The notes under the pieces are model-generated. The model was not told where the DNA came from, made no database searches, and saw only the letters and a list, made by a program, of their open reading frames with translations. The position numbers and the translations under genes were made by a program. A DNA stretch of 64,000 nt from an uncultured Bacteroidales bacterium (GTDB lineage: Bacteria > Bacteroidota > Bacteroidia > Bacteroidales > Bacteroidaceae): contig CASFRV010000009.1 in NCBI GenBank assembly GCA_949297215.1, forward strand, positions 18,377-82,376, in the 5' to 3' direction. Position 1 is the stretch's first letter, and the number at the start of each line of letters is the position of its first letter. Of this stretch, positions 27,829-42,421 are shown piece after piece.

Positions 27829-29697
27829 ATGCATCGCAGAAGATTTTCACGTTGCTTGATTTTTATACTCATAGCGACACTATCACATTTCTCAAAAACT
27901 TATGCCGTCTCCCTCTGGGTGGGTGAAACAACTACACTGCGCACGAGCAAAATCACTATGGCCGGTTACGACGACGTGTTCACCACAGGATTCTATTGGA
28001 GCTTACCAAGCAGTTCCAAAGGCTATATCAGCATCACAAATCAAGCTGGCTCGGGAGCAAACACCAACCTGATCAGACTTGACAAATTCTTCACGGGCGA
28101 GAAATACGTCACTTGCAAAATTTCTTATTATGGCCTTCGCTATTTCTTAACAGGAGGATATAAGCAAAGTGAAACGAGAACCACCGTACAAACTTTCGTC
28201 GTGAAATGCAACACCGTGGGCGTCTCACTCTACCCCGAGCAGATGGAGCTGAACCTCGGCGAGAGCCGTGCCCTGCAATACAAGTTCTCCCCCGCCACCA
28301 GCCAGCCGGCCGCCACCGTTTCGTTCACGTCGAGCAACACGAATGTGGCCGAGGTGGACTTCGAGGGAAACGTGCATGCCGTCGGCATAGGCTCGGCCAC
28401 CATCACCGCAAAGACCAACTTTGAGACGACGGCCACGTGCCAAGTGACGGTAAACCCCATACGCGCCACCTCCATCGCGCTCAACCACGACGAACTGACG
28501 CTCTATACAGGCGACAAAGCCACGCTCACGGCCACCGTCAAGCCGGGCAACACCACGGACAAGTCGGTGAGCTGGGCTTCGAGCAACGAAAAGGTGGTGA
28601 AGGTGAGCCAGAAGGGCGAGGTAACGGCCGTTGGCACGGGACGCGCACAGGTGACGGCTACGACCCGCGACGGCTCGAAGCTGACAGCCGCCTGCAACGT
28701 CACGGTGAACGCTCGGGCCGAAAGTCTGACGTTCGACGCCAAAGAAAAGACCATCGGCATCGGAGAAACGTTCATGCTCGTGCCTACCATAAAGCCTGAA
28801 GGGGCCTCACCGAAACTCACGTGGAAATCGTCCGACCCGGCCGTGGCCTACGTCGACGGGAACGGCCGCGTCGAAGGCTTCAAGACGGGCACGGCCGACA
28901 TCACGGCCACCACGACCGACGGGAGCAACTTGACTGCCACCTGCCGGGTGACCGTCATCAGGTACGTCAGCTACATCGGCCTGAGCGAAAGCGAAATGAC
29001 CCTCTTCGCAGGCGAAACGAAAAAGCTCACAGCCACCGTCAACCCCACAGACGCCACCAACCGGAAGCTGGCGTGGACGTCGACCGACGAGGCCGTGGCC
29101 ACCGTCGAGGACGGCACCGTCACGGCACGGGGCAACGGCACGGCTTCGATCGTCGCAACGTCGACCGACGGGTCGGACATCCAGGCCATCTGCCACGTCA
29201 CGGTCACGACGCCCGTCGGCTCCATCGCGCTCAGCGAAACGCAGATAGAGATGCGCCCGGGCGACTTCAAGGTGCTCACCGCGACGGTGCTGCCCGAAAG
29301 CGCTTCGGACAAGGCGCTGACATGGACCTCGTCGGCGCCCGCCGTGGCCGACGTGCAGAACGGCATCGTGCTGGCATATAGCAAAGGTACGGCCCTCGTC
29401 ACAGCCGCCGCCACCGACGGCTCGGGCGTGACGGCGACGTGCAAAGTGACCGTATCCAACACGGTGGGCATCGACGACGTGCAGGCCACGCCCCAAGTGG
29501 CTGTAAACGGGCGCCACATCGTGATACAAGGCATCGCAGCCGGCACCGTCTGCAAGATATACCGCAGCAACGGCACGGAGATTTACAGCGGCACCGCCCG
29601 CGACGGACGCCTTACCTACACCGCCGACAGCGACGGCGTCTACATCGTCACCATAGGCACCCGCAGCTGCAAGCTGCTCGTCGGGCGCAACGACTGA
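27829..29697 (+). CDS. Secreted Big_2 (bacterial Ig-like) repeat protein with T9SS-like tail
   Basis: A 622-residue exported protein. The signal peptide (CLIFILIATLSHFSKTYA) is followed by a unique N-terminal domain to about residue 130. Five Ig-like Big_2 domains follow, with signatures such as ITAKTNFETTATCQVTV, VTATTRDGSKLTAACNVTV and ITATTTDGSNLTATCRVTV. The last 80 residues (from VGIDDVQATPQVAVNGRHIV to YIVTIGTRSCKLLVGR) resemble the C-terminal sorting tails of type IX secretion substrates in Prevotella-like species. Surface adhesion or a structural role is inferred. The five Big_2 repeats are diverged, so they are not a recent expansion. Confidence 0.85.
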   Translation: MHRRRFSRCLIFILIATLSHFSKTYAVSLWVGETTTLRTSKITMAGYDDVFTTGFYWSLPSSSKGYISITNQAGSGANTNLIRLDKFFTGEKYVTCKISYYGLRYFLTGGYKQSETRTTVQTFVVKCNTVGVSLYPEQMELNLGESRALQYKFSPATSQPAATVSFTSSNTNVAEVDFEGNVHAVGIGSATITAKTNFETTATCQVTVNPIRATSIALNHDELTLYTGDKATLTATVKPGNTTDKSVSWASSNEKVVKVSQKGEVTAVGTGRAQVTATTRDGSKLTAACNVTVNARAESLTFDAKEKTIGIGETFMLVPTIKPEGASPKLTWKSSDPAVAYVDGNGRVEGFKTGTADITATTTDGSNLTATCRVTVIRYVSYIGLSESEMTLFAGETKKLTATVNPTDATNRKLAWTSTDEAVATVEDGTVTARGNGTASIVATSTDGSDIQAICHVTVTTPVGSIALSETQIEMRPGDFKVLTATVLPESASDKALTWTSSAPAVADVQNGIVLAYSKGTALVTAAATDGSGVTATCKVTVSNTVGIDDVQATPQVAVNGRHIVIQGIAAGTVCKIYRSNGTEIYSGTARDGRLTYTADSDGVYIVTIGTRSCKLLVGRND

Positions 29698-29793
29698 CGC
29701 CCCGCCTCCACGAGGCCTCAGCAGCGGGAAAAATGTAAAACATACCCGTACAAAGCCGCAAGGCATGCAGAAAATATAAAGTATATCCTATCA

Positions 29794-29845
29794 TTTCTGC
29801 AAATCCTGCGGGTTTGTGCGGGTATAATTTGTATTTTTGCAGAAA
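29794..29845 (+). promoter_or_regulatory. Promoter with overlapping inverted repeat before the ATPase gene
   Basis: TATTTTTG (29832-29839) is a -7 match, with TTTG at 29813-29816 only 16 nt upstream, shorter than usual. A perfect ten-base inverted repeat, TTTCTGCAAA (29794-29803) and TTTGCAGAAA (29836-29845), brackets the promoter and overlaps the -7 element. It could be an operator for a repressor. The leader to the ATG is only about ten nucleotides. Confidence 0.5.
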
Positions 29846-29855
29846 ACACGCTGTT

Positions 29856-31067
29856 ATGGAAATCATCGAACGCCCTTTGTACCTAAACCACATCATTTCG
29901 CTACTGAACCGCGGAATGATGCTCATCCTCGTCGGGCAACGACGCGTAGGAAAAAGCTGTCTGCTCAAGCAACTGGAAGCGTATCTGAAAAACAACAGAC
30001 ACAAAGCCAATATCGCATACATCAACAAGGAACTGCATGCCTTTAAAAACATTACCCACGCCGACGAGCTTTACCAATATGCCGCCGCGCAGCTGCCGGA
30101 GGGGGAAGAAAACTATCTGCTCATTGACGAAGTGCAAGACATCGAGGGGTACGAAAACGCATTGCGGAGCCTGCATGCCGAGGGACGCTGCCAAATCGTC
30201 GCCACGGGGAGCAACGCCTACATCTTCTCGTCGGAACTGAGCACAAGGCTCGCCGGGCGCTATATGGAAATCCCCATTTACAGCCTTACTTACAGCGAAT
30301 TTCTGAAATTTCACGGACTGAGCGACGACGACCGCAGCTTGGAGACTTACCTGCGCATTGGCGGTCTGCCGGGCCTGCGACAATACGACATTGAAAACGA
30401 GAGCCAGACGAGGGAATACCTGCAAAGTGTGTACGACACCATCATGCTGCGCGACGTCATCGCACGGGGCAACATCCGCAACATAACGTTCATCGAAAAC
30501 CTGTCGGCCTTCGTAGCTGACAACGTTGGAAAACTCCTGTCTGTACGCAACATAACAAACGTCATGGCTGCGCAAGGCGAAAAGCTGTCGAGCCCGCTGG
30601 CGGGCAGCTATCTGCGCTTCCTTTGTGCAGCCCTCATCATCACAGCCGTACGGCGTTTCGACATTCACGGGAAACGCCTGCTCGAACAAATTCAGAAGTA
30701 TTATTTTTCCGACCACGGACTGCGCAACCTGCTGAGCGGCTTCAACCTGAGAGGGAGCATCGAAAAAATAATTGAAAACGTCATTTTCCACCACCTCCGC
30801 GCCTGGGGCTACCAAGTGAGCGTAGGAACGCTGCGAAACGGGGAAATAGACTTCGTGGCCACGCGAAACGACGAACGAATATACCTGCAAGCCTCGTATT
30901 TGCTCAGTTCGGAAGAAACCATCCGCCGGGAATTTGGCAACTTGAAGAACATCAATGACAACTTTCCCAAGTATGTCGTCACGATGGAGCCTGTAAGCGG
31001 CGACCTGCCCGACTATCCCGGCATACGGCACGTCCGCCTGCGCGACTTCCTCATGAGCCAGATGTAG
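29856..31067 (+). CDS. AAA_14 / DUF4143 ATPase
   Basis: A 403-residue P-loop ATPase. The ATG at 29856 (MEIIERPLYLNHI) is used because the promoter lies within the longer frame. Walker A is LVGQRRVGKSCLLKQL (residue ~24), Walker B YLLIDEVQD (~88), sensor region IVATGSNAY. The C-terminal half is a DUF4143 domain with a restriction-endonuclease-like core (GYQVSVGTLRNGEIDFVATR). Families of this kind are abundant in Bacteroidales, and their cellular role is unsettled. The gene is a lone unit between the Big_2 gene and rpoC; a broken relative lies at 20799-21064. Confidence 0.85.
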   Translation: MEIIERPLYLNHIISLLNRGMMLILVGQRRVGKSCLLKQLEAYLKNNRHKANIAYINKELHAFKNITHADELYQYAAAQLPEGEENYLLIDEVQDIEGYENALRSLHAEGRCQIVATGSNAYIFSSELSTRLAGRYMEIPIYSLTYSEFLKFHGLSDDDRSLETYLRIGGLPGLRQYDIENESQTREYLQSVYDTIMLRDVIARGNIRNITFIENLSAFVADNVGKLLSVRNITNVMAAQGEKLSSPLAGSYLRFLCAALIITAVRRFDIHGKRLLEQIQKYYFSDHGLRNLLSGFNLRGSIEKIIENVIFHHLRAWGYQVSVGTLRNGEIDFVATRNDERIYLQASYLLSSEETIRREFGNLKNINDNFPKYVVTMEPVSGDLPDYPGIRHVRLRDFLMSQM

Positions 31068-31077
31068 CTCGCAGCCA

Positions 31078-31117
31078 CAAAAAAAGGAGGCGCAGCCCGC
31101 AAACGGGATGCGCCTCC
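31078..31117 (-). terminator. Terminator of the rpoBC operon
   Basis: On the minus strand GGAGGCGC pairs with GCGCCTCC and CCCG with CGGG around a short loop (31086-31117), followed by seven or eight T. It lies 29 nt beyond the rpoC stop. The neighbouring ATPase gene ends head-on at 31067. Confidence 0.92.
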
Positions 31118-31145
31118 ATGCTGTTTATCGGTCGGAGCCGGGGCG

Positions 31146-35399
<4,254 letters not shown>

Positions 35400-35438
35400 A
35401 TTCTCCTATGTGTAATTTGTGAAAAGAGTTTCGATTAA

Positions 35439-38400
35439 TTAATCAAGCGTCACACTGAGACCTAATCCGCGCAACTCGTGCAAGAGCACGTTGAGCGACT
35501 CGGGAATGCCCGGCGTGGGCATGTTGTCGCCCTTGACGATGGCCTCGTATGCCTTGGAACGGCCCACCACGTCGTCGGACTTGATGGTAAGAATCTCCTG
35601 AAGCACGTGCGAAGCACCGAACGCCTCGATGGCCCAGACTTCCATCTCTCCGAAACGCTGACCACCAAACTGAGCCTTACCACCGAGCGGCTGCTGCGTG
35701 ATGAGAGAGTACGGTCCGATGGAGCGGGCGTGCATCTTGTCCTCGACCATGTGACCGAGCTTCAGCATGTAGGTGACGCCGACCGTGGCTTTCTGGTCGA
35801 ACGGCTCACCCGTGGCTCCGTCGAAGAGCTGCGTCGAGCAATAGCGGGGCAGGCCAGCCTTGTCGGTCCACTCGCAAAGGTCATCGAGCTTGGCACCGTC
35901 GAAAATGGGCGTAGCGAACTTGACCCCAAGCTTCTTGCCGGCTGCGCCAAGCACCGTTTCGAAAATCTGACCGATGTTCATACGCGAAGGCACACCAAGC
36001 GGGTTGAGCACGATGTCAACAGGCGTTCCGTCTGCCAGAAAGGGCATATCCTCCTGACGCACGATCTTGGAAACGATACCCTTGTTACCGTGACGACCGG
36101 CCATCTTGTCGCCGACGCTGATCTTACGCTTCTTGGCCACATAGACCTTGGCCATTTGAATGATGCCCGAGGGAAGCTCGTCGCCGATGGTGATGGCAAA
36201 CTTCTTACGCTTCAGGGCTGCATCCATCAAGTTGTATTTCTTCAGATAGTTGATGACGAGGCGACGGATAAGCCCGTTGGTATGCTCGTCGTCCGTCCAA
36301 TTGCTCAGCTGCACCGAGGTGAAATCGATACCGCTAAGCAGCGACTTGCTAAATTTGGCATCCTTAGCGATGACTTCGGCGCCGACGTTGTCCTTGATGC
36401 CCATGGAGAGCTTATCTTTGGTGAGCACAAGCAGCTTGTCGATCATCAGCGATTTCAGTTCCTCCGTTTCCTTGGCGAAGTTGTCGTCCAGCTTTTGAAG
36501 CGTCACCTTATCTGCTGCTTTCGAGGCGCGCGTCTTGATGGCCTTGGAGAAGAGTCGCTTGCCGATAATGACGCCCGAAAGCGAAGGATTGGCTTTGAGC
36601 GAAGCGTCCTTGACGTCTCCTGCCTTGTCGCCGAAGATGGCGCGAAGCAGTTTCTCTTCGGGCGTAGGATCGCTCTCGCCCTTCGGCGTAATCTTACCGA
36701 TAAGTATATCGCCGGGACGCACACGGGCTCCGATACGAATGATACCATTTTCGTCCAAATCCTTCGTGGCATCTTCGCTGACATTGGGAATATCATTGGT
36801 CAGCTCTTCCATACCACGCTTCGTCTCGCGTACTTCCAGCGAGAACTCATCGACATGCACCGAAGTGAGAATATCCTCGCGCACCATACGCTCGTTGAGC
36901 ACGATGGCGTCCTCATAGTTATATCCCTTCCACGGCATGTATGCCACCAAGAGGTTGCGGCCGAGAGCCAGCTCGCCTTTCTCCGTGGCGTACCCTTCTG
37001 TCAAGATGTCGCCGGCCTTGACACGCTGTCCCACCTCACAAATGGGACGGAGGTCGATGGTCATGTTCTGGTTCGTACGGCGGAACTTCGGTATCTGATA
37101 CTCTTTAACAGCAGGTTCAAAGCTGATGAAGTCCTCCTCCTCGGAGCGATCGTACGCGATGCGGATGGTCGTAGCGTCAACATATTCAATGACGCCCTCG
37201 CCTTCGGCTGTAATCATCGTACGCGAGTCTTCGCACACTTGTTTCTCTATGCCCGTACCGACAATAGGTGCTTCGGAACGAATCAAAGGTACAGCCTGGC
37301 GCATCATGTTCGAACCCATCAATGCGCGGTGGGCGTCGTCATGCTCCAAGAAAGGAATCAATGAAGCAGCAATGGAGGCAATCTGCTGCGGAGCCACGTC
37401 CATCAAATCGACCTGCGAAGGAGGAACAACAGGATAGTCAGCATCCTGGCGACACTTCACTCGGTCGCGAATGAAGCTACCGTCATCGTTCAACGGGGCA
37501 TTACCCTGACCGATGATTTTACCCTCTTCTTCCTCGGCGCTCAAATATATTACGTGATCGTTGTCGAGATCGACCCTCGAGTCGGCCACTTTCCGATAGG
37601 GTGTCTCGATGAAGCCCAGTTCGTTGATCTTCGCATACACACAAAGCGAAGAAATCAGACCGATGTTAGGACCTTCAGGCGACTCGATCGGGCAGAGACG
37701 TCCATAGTGCGTATAGTGTACGTCGCGCACCTCGAAACCTGCACGTTCACGCGAAAGACCTCCGGGACCCAAGGCCGACAGACGGCGTTTGTGCGTCACT
37801 TCCGCCAGCGGGTTCGTCTGGTCCATGAACTGCGACAAAGCATTCGTACCAAAGAACGAATTGATAACGGAAGAAATCGTCTTGGCATTAATAAGGTCTG
37901 TCGGCGTAAACACTTCGTTGTCGCGCACATTCATACGCTCACGGATGGTACGGCTCATACGGGCCAGACCTATGGCAAACTGATTGGAAAGCTGCTCTCC
38001 CACCGTACGTACGCGACGGTTGCTCAAGTGGTCGATGTCGTCGACAGTTGCCTTCGAATTAATAAGTTCAACCAGGTACTTGATAATCTCGATGATGTCT
38101 TCACGCGTCAACACGCGAACAGAGATGTCTGTATCAAGGCCAAGTTTCTTATTGATACGGTAGCGGCCGACTTCTCCCAAATCGTACCTTTTCTCCGAGA
38201 AGAACAGATTGTTAATGACCTCACGCGCGCTTGCATCATCGGCGGGGTCAGCATTACGCAGCTGACGGTATATAAACAGTACAGCCTCCTTCTCAGAGTT
38301 ACAGGGATCCTTTTGCAGCGTATTGAAGATAATGGAATAATCCGACGCAGCTTCTTCCTCATGATGTATAAGGACTGACTGCACTCCGCTCTCAATTATC

Positions 38401-39251
38401 TGATCAATGTGCTCTGCCTCCAAAACCGTCTCACGCTCGAGGATTACCTCATTACGTTCAATGGTAACAACCTCACCGGTATCCTCATCGGCAAAGTCCT
38501 CAACCCAGCTCTTGAGCACACGGGCAGCCAAACGGCGACCAAGCACTTTCTTCAGGTTGGTCTTATTGACTTTTACTTCTTCGGCCAGATTGAATATTTG
38601 AAGGATTTCCTTATCCGACTCGTAGCCAATGGCACGCAACAACGTGGTGACAGGAAGTTTCTTCTTTCTGTCAATATAAGCATACATCACATTGTTGATG
38701 TCCGTCGCAAACTCAATCCAAGAACCCTTGAAAGGAATGATACGCGCAGAATAAAGTTGCGTACCGTTGGCATGGACGCTCGAACCGAAGAATACACCGG
38801 GGGAACGATGCAACTGAGAAACAACTACTCGCTCAGCTCCATTAATTATGAACGTTCCGTTGTCCGTCATATAGGGTATAGGTCCCAAAAAGACGTCTTG
38901 AACCACCGTATCGAAATCCTCATGGTCGGGATCGGTACAATAGAGTTTCAATTTGGCCTTTAAAGGTACGCTGTACGACAAACCACGCTCCAAGCACTCC
39001 TGTATGGTATAACGGGGCGGGTCGATGTAATAATCCAAGAACTCCAACACAAAATTATTACGTGTGTCGGCGATGGGAAAGTTTTCTGCAAAGACCTTGT
39101 ACAAGCCGTCATTCTTACGCAACTCGGAAGGCGTATCGAGTTGCAGGAAATCTTTGAACGACTTCAACTGCACATCCAGAAAATCTGGGTAGGGCATCGG
39201 ATTCTTTACAGATGCGAAGTTTACTCTTTGGTTGATAACTTTGGACGACAT
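35439..39251 (-). CDS. rpoB: RNA polymerase beta subunit
   Basis: A 1270-residue beta subunit. The frame is open 12 codons further upstream, but [20 protein letters not shown] (ATG at 39249-39251) is the conserved start. The rifampicin region is wild type by eye: [20 protein letters not shown] then [18 protein letters not shown]. The C-terminal [20 protein letters not shown] and [18 protein letters not shown] complete the clamp contacts. An attenuator-like hairpin precedes the gene, so its expression relative to rplJL may be set by partial termination. Confidence 0.99.
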   Translation of the reverse strand: MSSKVINQRVNFASVKNPMPYPDFLDVQLKSFKDFLQLDTPSELRKNDGLYKVFAENFPIADTRNNFVLEFLDYYIDPPRYTIQECLERGLSYSVPLKAKLKLYCTDPDHEDFDTVVQDVFLGPIPYMTDNGTFIINGAERVVVSQLHRSPGVFFGSSVHANGTQLYSARIIPFKGSWIEFATDINNVMYAYIDRKKKLPVTTLLRAIGYESDKEILQIFNLAEEVKVNKTNLKKVLGRRLAARVLKSWVEDFADEDTGEVVTIERNEVILERETVLEAEHIDQIIESGVQSVLIHHEEEAASDYSIIFNTLQKDPCNSEKEAVLFIYRQLRNADPADDASAREVINNLFFSEKRYDLGEVGRYRINKKLGLDTDISVRVLTREDIIEIIKYLVELINSKATVDDIDHLSNRRVRTVGEQLSNQFAIGLARMSRTIRERMNVRDNEVFTPTDLINAKTISSVINSFFGTNALSQFMDQTNPLAEVTHKRRLSALGPGGLSRERAGFEVRDVHYTHYGRLCPIESPEGPNIGLISSLCVYAKINELGFIETPYRKVADSRVDLDNDHVIYLSAEEEEGKIIGQGNAPLNDDGSFIRDRVKCRQDADYPVVPPSQVDLMDVAPQQIASIAASLIPFLEHDDAHRALMGSNMMRQAVPLIRSEAPIVGTGIEKQVCEDSRTMITAEGEGVIEYVDATTIRIAYDRSEEEDFISFEPAVKEYQIPKFRRTNQNMTIDLRPICEVGQRVKAGDILTEGYATEKGELALGRNLLVAYMPWKGYNYEDAIVLNERMVREDILTSVHVDEFSLEVRETKRGMEELTNDIPNVSEDATKDLDENGIIRIGARVRPGDILIGKITPKGESDPTPEEKLLRAIFGDKAGDVKDASLKANPSLSGVIIGKRLFSKAIKTRASKAADKVTLQKLDDNFAKETEELKSLMIDKLLVLTKDKLSMGIKDNVGAEVIAKDAKFSKSLLSGIDFTSVQLSNWTDDEHTNGLIRRLVINYLKKYNLMDAALKRKKFAITIGDELPSGIIQMAKVYVAKKRKISVGDKMAGRHGNKGIVSKIVRQEDMPFLADGTPVDIVLNPLGVPSRMNIGQIFETVLGAAGKKLGVKFATPIFDGAKLDDLCEWTDKAGLPRYCSTQLFDGATGEPFDQKATVGVTYMLKLGHMVEDKMHARSIGPYSLITQQPLGGKAQFGGQRFGEMEVWAIEAFGASHVLQEILTIKSDDVVGRSKAYEAIVKGDNMPTPGIPESLNVLLHELRGLGLSVTLD

Positions 39252-39287
39252 TCGGTAGTTGTTTATTGAACCCTGATTGAAAGACAC

Positions 39288-39325
39288 AAAAAGGTTAAGA
39301 ACCCTCTACCAGAGGATCCTTAACC
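39288..39325 (-). terminator. Attenuator between rplL and rpoB
   Basis: On the minus strand GGTTAAG (39319-39325 complement) pairs with CTTAACC, with an inner CCTCT/AGAGG stem and a short loop, and is followed by TTTTTGTGTC. The hairpin spans 39293-39325. E. coli has a partial terminator at the same place that lowers rpoBC relative to the stalk protein genes; the same role is inferred. Confidence 0.8.
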
Positions 39326-39350
39326 CATATTCGATATGGTAAAGCTCAAA

Positions 39351-39728
39351 TTAAGCGATCTCTACTTCGGCACCAGCCTCTTCGAGAGCTTTCTTCAAGG
39401 CTTCAGCCTCTTCCTTGGCAACGCCTTCCTTCAGTTTGCTGGGGGCACCGTCAACGAGGTCCTTAGCTTCCTTCAGGCCGAGGCCACAAGCTTCCTTAAC
39501 GGCCTTAACAACCTGCAGCTTAGCAGCACCTGCGCTCTTCAGAACGACGTCAAAAGCCGTCTTCTCCTCAGCAGCAGCTGCACCACCGGCAGCAGGACCA
39601 GCAGCTACAGCAACAGCGGCTGCTGCGGGTTCGATGCCATACTCATCCTTAAGGATCGTTGCCAACTCGTTTACTTCCTTTACAGTCAAATTAACCAATT
39701 CTTCTGCAATAGCTTTGATATCTGCCAT
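39351..39728 (-). CDS. rplL: 50S ribosomal protein L7/L12
   Basis: A 125-residue bL12. The N-terminal dimerisation helix pair ([20 protein letters not shown]) is joined by a long Ala/Gly hinge ([19 protein letters not shown]) to the C-terminal factor-binding domain ([20 protein letters not shown]). L7/L12 forms the stalk that recruits and activates translational GTPases. It lies between rplJ and rpoB. Confidence 0.98.
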   Translation of the reverse strand: MADIKAIAEELVNLTVKEVNELATILKDEYGIEPAAAAVAVAAGPAAGGAAAAEEKTAFDVVLKSAGAAKLQVVKAVKEACGLGLKEAKDLVDGAPSKLKEGVAKEEAEALKKALEEAGAEVEIA

Positions 39729-39777
39729 TTTATTAACTGTTTATTGTTTTTATTCTTGTAAATTACGATTGAACGAA

Positions 39778-40296
39778 TTATTCGGGACGTTCACCCAACG
39801 TTTTCAATACGCCATGAATGGTCTGACCTGCAGACTGCAAAGCAGAAATCACATTCTTGGCAGGAGATTGCAGCAACGAAACCACTTCGCCAATGAGCTC
39901 GTTCTTGCTCTTGATGGCGCAGAGTGTTTCCAGCTGATCTGCACCCACGTAGAAGCCTTCTTCTGCATAAGCAGCCTTCAAGGTGGGCACACCATCTTTA
40001 CCTACTTCCTTAATCAGCTTAGCAGGTACATTGGCTGTATTACAGAAGAACACGGCCGTTGTTCCTTTCAATACGTCATAAAGGGGTGAGTAATCAATTT
40101 CTGCAGCCTCGAAAGCCTTGTGAAGCAAAGTATTCTTTACGACCATCATCTTGATGTCCGCACCGAAACACTTTCTTCTCAGTTGACTCGTAGCAGCTGC
40201 ATTCATTCCCGTCACATCTACCAAGTAGAAGTGCGCATATTCCTTCAAAGTCTCACCGATGTGCTCGATGACTAAAGCTTTATCTTCTTTTTTCAT
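39778..40296 (-). CDS. rplJ: 50S ribosomal protein L10
   Basis: A 172-residue uL10 that anchors the L7/L12 dimers to the stalk base (MKKEDKALVIEHIGETLKEY; then RKCFGADIKMMVVKNTLLHK). In many bacteria L10 with L7/L12 represses its own mRNA; the 12-nt rplA-rplJ gap is too short for a separate leader. Length is standard. Confidence 0.97.
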   Translation of the reverse strand: MKKEDKALVIEHIGETLKEYAHFYLVDVTGMNAAATSQLRRKCFGADIKMMVVKNTLLHKAFEAAEIDYSPLYDVLKGTTAVFFCNTANVPAKLIKEVGKDGVPTLKAAYAEEGFYVGADQLETLCAIKSKNELIGEVVSLLQSPAKNVISALQSAGQTIHGVLKTLGERPE

Positions 40297-40308
40297 GCTA
40301 CTTTCCGA

Positions 40309-41007
40309 TTAATTTTCCTCAAAAGACTTCGGGTCAATCTTAATACCCTTGCTCATCGTAGAGGAGAGATAAATGCTCTTGATATACGTACCTTTGGCAG
40401 CAGCGGGTTTCAGTTTGATGATCGTAGAGATGAATTCCTTTGCATTTCCAGCGATTTGCTCGGGAGTGAAAGAGATCTTTCCGATAGAGGCATGCACGAT
40501 ACCAGCCTTGTCTACCTTGAAGTCAATCTTACCCTGCTTCACCTCGCGGATAGCCTTGGCAACGTCCATCGTCACCGTACCACTCTTGGGGTTAGGCATC
40601 AAGCCACGGGGTCCCAGCACGCGGCCAAGGGCACCGATCTTACCCATGATGGCAGGCATGGTGATGATAACATCAACATCAGTCCATCCACCTTTGATCT
40701 TTTCGATATATTCGTCCAAACCCACATAGTCGGCACCAGCCTCTTTGGCTGCAGCCTCCATATCGGGAGTGCACAAGCAAAGCACGCGCACAGTCTTGCC
40801 AGTTCCATTCGGCAGAGAAACCACACCTCTCACCATCTGGTTCGCCTTACGCGGGTCAACACCCAAGCGAACGTCAATGTCGAGCGAAGCATCAAACTTG
40901 GTTGTGGTGATTTCCTTCACCAAGCTGGCAGCTTCTTTCAAGGTATAAGCCTTCCCTGCTTCAATCTTACCAGCTACTAACTTTTGATTTTTTGTCAGCT
41001 TAGTCAT
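40309..41007 (-). CDS. rplA: 50S ribosomal protein L1
   Basis: A 232-residue uL1 ([60 protein letters not shown]). L1 forms the mobile stalk that helps eject deacylated tRNA from the E site, and in E. coli it represses rplKA translation. It lies between rplK and rplJ. No abnormal feature. Confidence 0.98.
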   Translation of the reverse strand: MTKLTKNQKLVAGKIEAGKAYTLKEAASLVKEITTTKFDASLDIDVRLGVDPRKANQMVRGVVSLPNGTGKTVRVLCLCTPDMEAAAKEAGADYVGLDEYIEKIKGGWTDVDVIITMPAIMGKIGALGRVLGPRGLMPNPKSGTVTMDVAKAIREVKQGKIDFKVDKAGIVHASIGKISFTPEQIAGNAKEFISTIIKLKPAAAKGTYIKSIYLSSTMSKGIKIDPKSFEEN

Positions 41008-41027
41008 TGTTCAATTGAAGTTTAAAA

Positions 41028-41468
41028 TTATTCTCCGGGGAAGTCTCCCTTGACTGTGATACCCATGCTACGAGCAGTGCCGGCAACGAGCTTCATCGCA
41101 GATTCCACCGTAAAGCAGTTGAGGTCGGGCATTTTGTCCTGTGCGATAGCACGTACCTGCTCCCACGTTACCTCAGCAATCTTTGTACGGTTCGGCTGCG
41201 CTGAACCACTTTTCTTCTTGGTGGCTTCGAGCAGTTGAATGGCAACAGGAGGCGTCTTTACTTCGAAAGTAAAGGACTTGTCATTATAGTAAGTAATGAC
41301 AACAGGAAGAACCTTACCGGCCTTTTCCTGCGTCCTGGCATTGAACTGCTTGCAGAAATCCATGATATTGATACCCTTGGAACCGAGGGCAGGACCCACG
41401 GGAGGGGAAGGATTTGCAGCGCCACCTTTAATCTGTAATTTGATTAATCCAGCAACTTCTTTAGCCAT
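41028..41468 (-). CDS. rplK: 50S ribosomal protein L11
   Basis: A 146-residue uL11. The N-terminal domain with the thiostrepton-contact prolines ([20 protein letters not shown]) and the C-terminal rRNA-binding domain ([27 protein letters not shown]) are present. L11 is part of the GTPase centre and is needed by RelA-type stringent factors. It follows nusG by 57 nt. Confidence 0.98.
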   Translation of the reverse strand: MAKEVAGLIKLQIKGGAANPSPPVGPALGSKGINIMDFCKQFNARTQEKAGKVLPVVITYYNDKSFTFEVKTPPVAIQLLEATKKKSGSAQPNRTKIAEVTWEQVRAIAQDKMPDLNCFTVESAMKLVAGTARSMGITVKGDFPGE

Positions 41469-41525
41469 TGTTTTTTAATTTGTTTGATTTATGGAAAAAG
41501 AGAACAGGCACGTAACAATTTACCT

Positions 41526-42065
41526 CTACTCCTTCTCCACTTCCATAAACTTCAAGGTCAGCGGGGTGTTGCGCCCGAAAACCTTAACCGACACTTTCAA
41601 CGTTCTCTTCTCGGCATTGATTTCCTCAATCACGCCTGAGAAGCCACTGAAAGGTCCGTTGTTAACCTTCACAGCTTCGCCCAAGGTAAAGGGAACGATT
41701 TCGGGAGCATCTTCCTGAACCTCGTCCACTTTTCCAAGTATTCTATTCACTTCGCTTTGACGCAAAGGAGTCGGATTATCAAGACCGCCCAAAAAGCCCA
41801 ATACGTTAGGCGTATTACGCAATTCATGAGCAATCTCACCAACCAGCTTTGCCTCCACCAAAACGTAACCCGGCAGATAGTTGCGCTCCTTGAGCACGCG
41901 TTTTCCACCACGTACTTGGTACACTTTTTCTGTCGGTATGAGCACCTGCGATACGAGACCACCTAAGCGCCCATTCTTGATTTCGGCGTCGATGTATTCC
42001 TTTACTTTGCCCTCTTTCCCACTAATGGCACGCAAAACGTACCATGACATTTCAACTTCTGCCAT
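41526..42065 (-). CDS. nusG: Transcription antitermination/elongation factor NusG
   Basis: A 179-residue NusG. The NGN domain (MSWYVLRAISGKEGKVKEYI, RNYLPGYVLVEAKL) binds the RNA polymerase clamp; the C-terminal KOW domain (FTLGEAVKVNNGPFSGFSGV) couples to S10 or Rho. The start could be MAEVEMSW or the inner MSWYVL; the first is kept since it is closest to secE, 12 nt away. Standard position between secE and rplK. Confidence 0.97.
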   Translation of the reverse strand: MAEVEMSWYVLRAISGKEGKVKEYIDAEIKNGRLGGLVSQVLIPTEKVYQVRGGKRVLKERNYLPGYVLVEAKLVGEIAHELRNTPNVLGFLGGLDNPTPLRQSEVNRILGKVDEVQEDAPEIVPFTLGEAVKVNNGPFSGFSGVIEEINAEKRTLKVSVKVFGRNTPLTLKFMEVEKE

Positions 42066-42077
42066 CAGAGAAAATGT

Positions 42078-42272
42078 TTAGCTTGCGCTGTAAATGAAAT
42101 TCATCAAAAACTCGAATATAGAATCCTCCGCAAACACGACCAGTGCTATAATGATGGAAGCGACAAGCACAACAATCGCGCTGCGCGTCAGCTCAGCACG
42201 GGAAGGCCACGTAGTTTTATGTGCCAATTCCTCGTAAGAATCTTTACAATATGTGATGAATGTTTTCAACAT
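42078..42272 (-). CDS. secE: Preprotein translocase subunit SecE
   Basis: A 64-residue protein with the conserved amphipathic helix (DSYEELAHKTTWPSRAELTR) and a single membrane segment (SAIVVLVASIIIALVVFA). It clamps SecY in the translocon. The short one-helix form is typical of non-enterobacterial species. It lies between tRNA-Trp and nusG. Confidence 0.96.
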   Translation of the reverse strand: MLKTFITYCKDSYEELAHKTTWPSRAELTRSAIVVLVASIIIALVVFAEDSIFEFLMNFIYSAS

Positions 42273-42288
42273 CGCTTCTTCTTATTAG

Positions 42289-42361
42289 CACGGGAAGAGA
42301 GGCTCGAACTCCCGACACCTGGTTTTGGAGACCAGTGCTCTACCGACTGAGCTATTCCCGT
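42289..42361 (-). tRNA. tRNA-Trp (anticodon CCA)
   Basis: On the minus strand the 73-nt cloverleaf starts ACGGGAA and ends TTCCCGT plus discriminator G. The anticodon arm reads CTGGTCTCCAAAACCAG, anticodon CCA. The T arm GGGAGTTCGAGCCTCTC is normal. CCA is not encoded. It lies between tuf and secE, as in other Bacteroidota. Confidence 0.96.
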
Positions 42362-42363
42362 AG

Positions 42364-42394
42364 ATATGAGTCCCGCCTGCGCGGGAACTCATAT
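42364..42394 (-). promoter_or_regulatory. Hairpin between tuf and tRNA-Trp
   Basis: ATATGAGT pairs with ACTCATAT, with an inner CCGC/GCGG stem and a CTGC loop. On the minus strand there is no T run after it, and it abuts the 5' end of tRNA-Trp two bases away. It may serve processing of the tuf-tRNA transcript or partial attenuation; both are inferred. Confidence 0.55.
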
Positions 42395-42421
42395 TTTAAT
42401 GGTTTTGACTTATCGTTTCGA

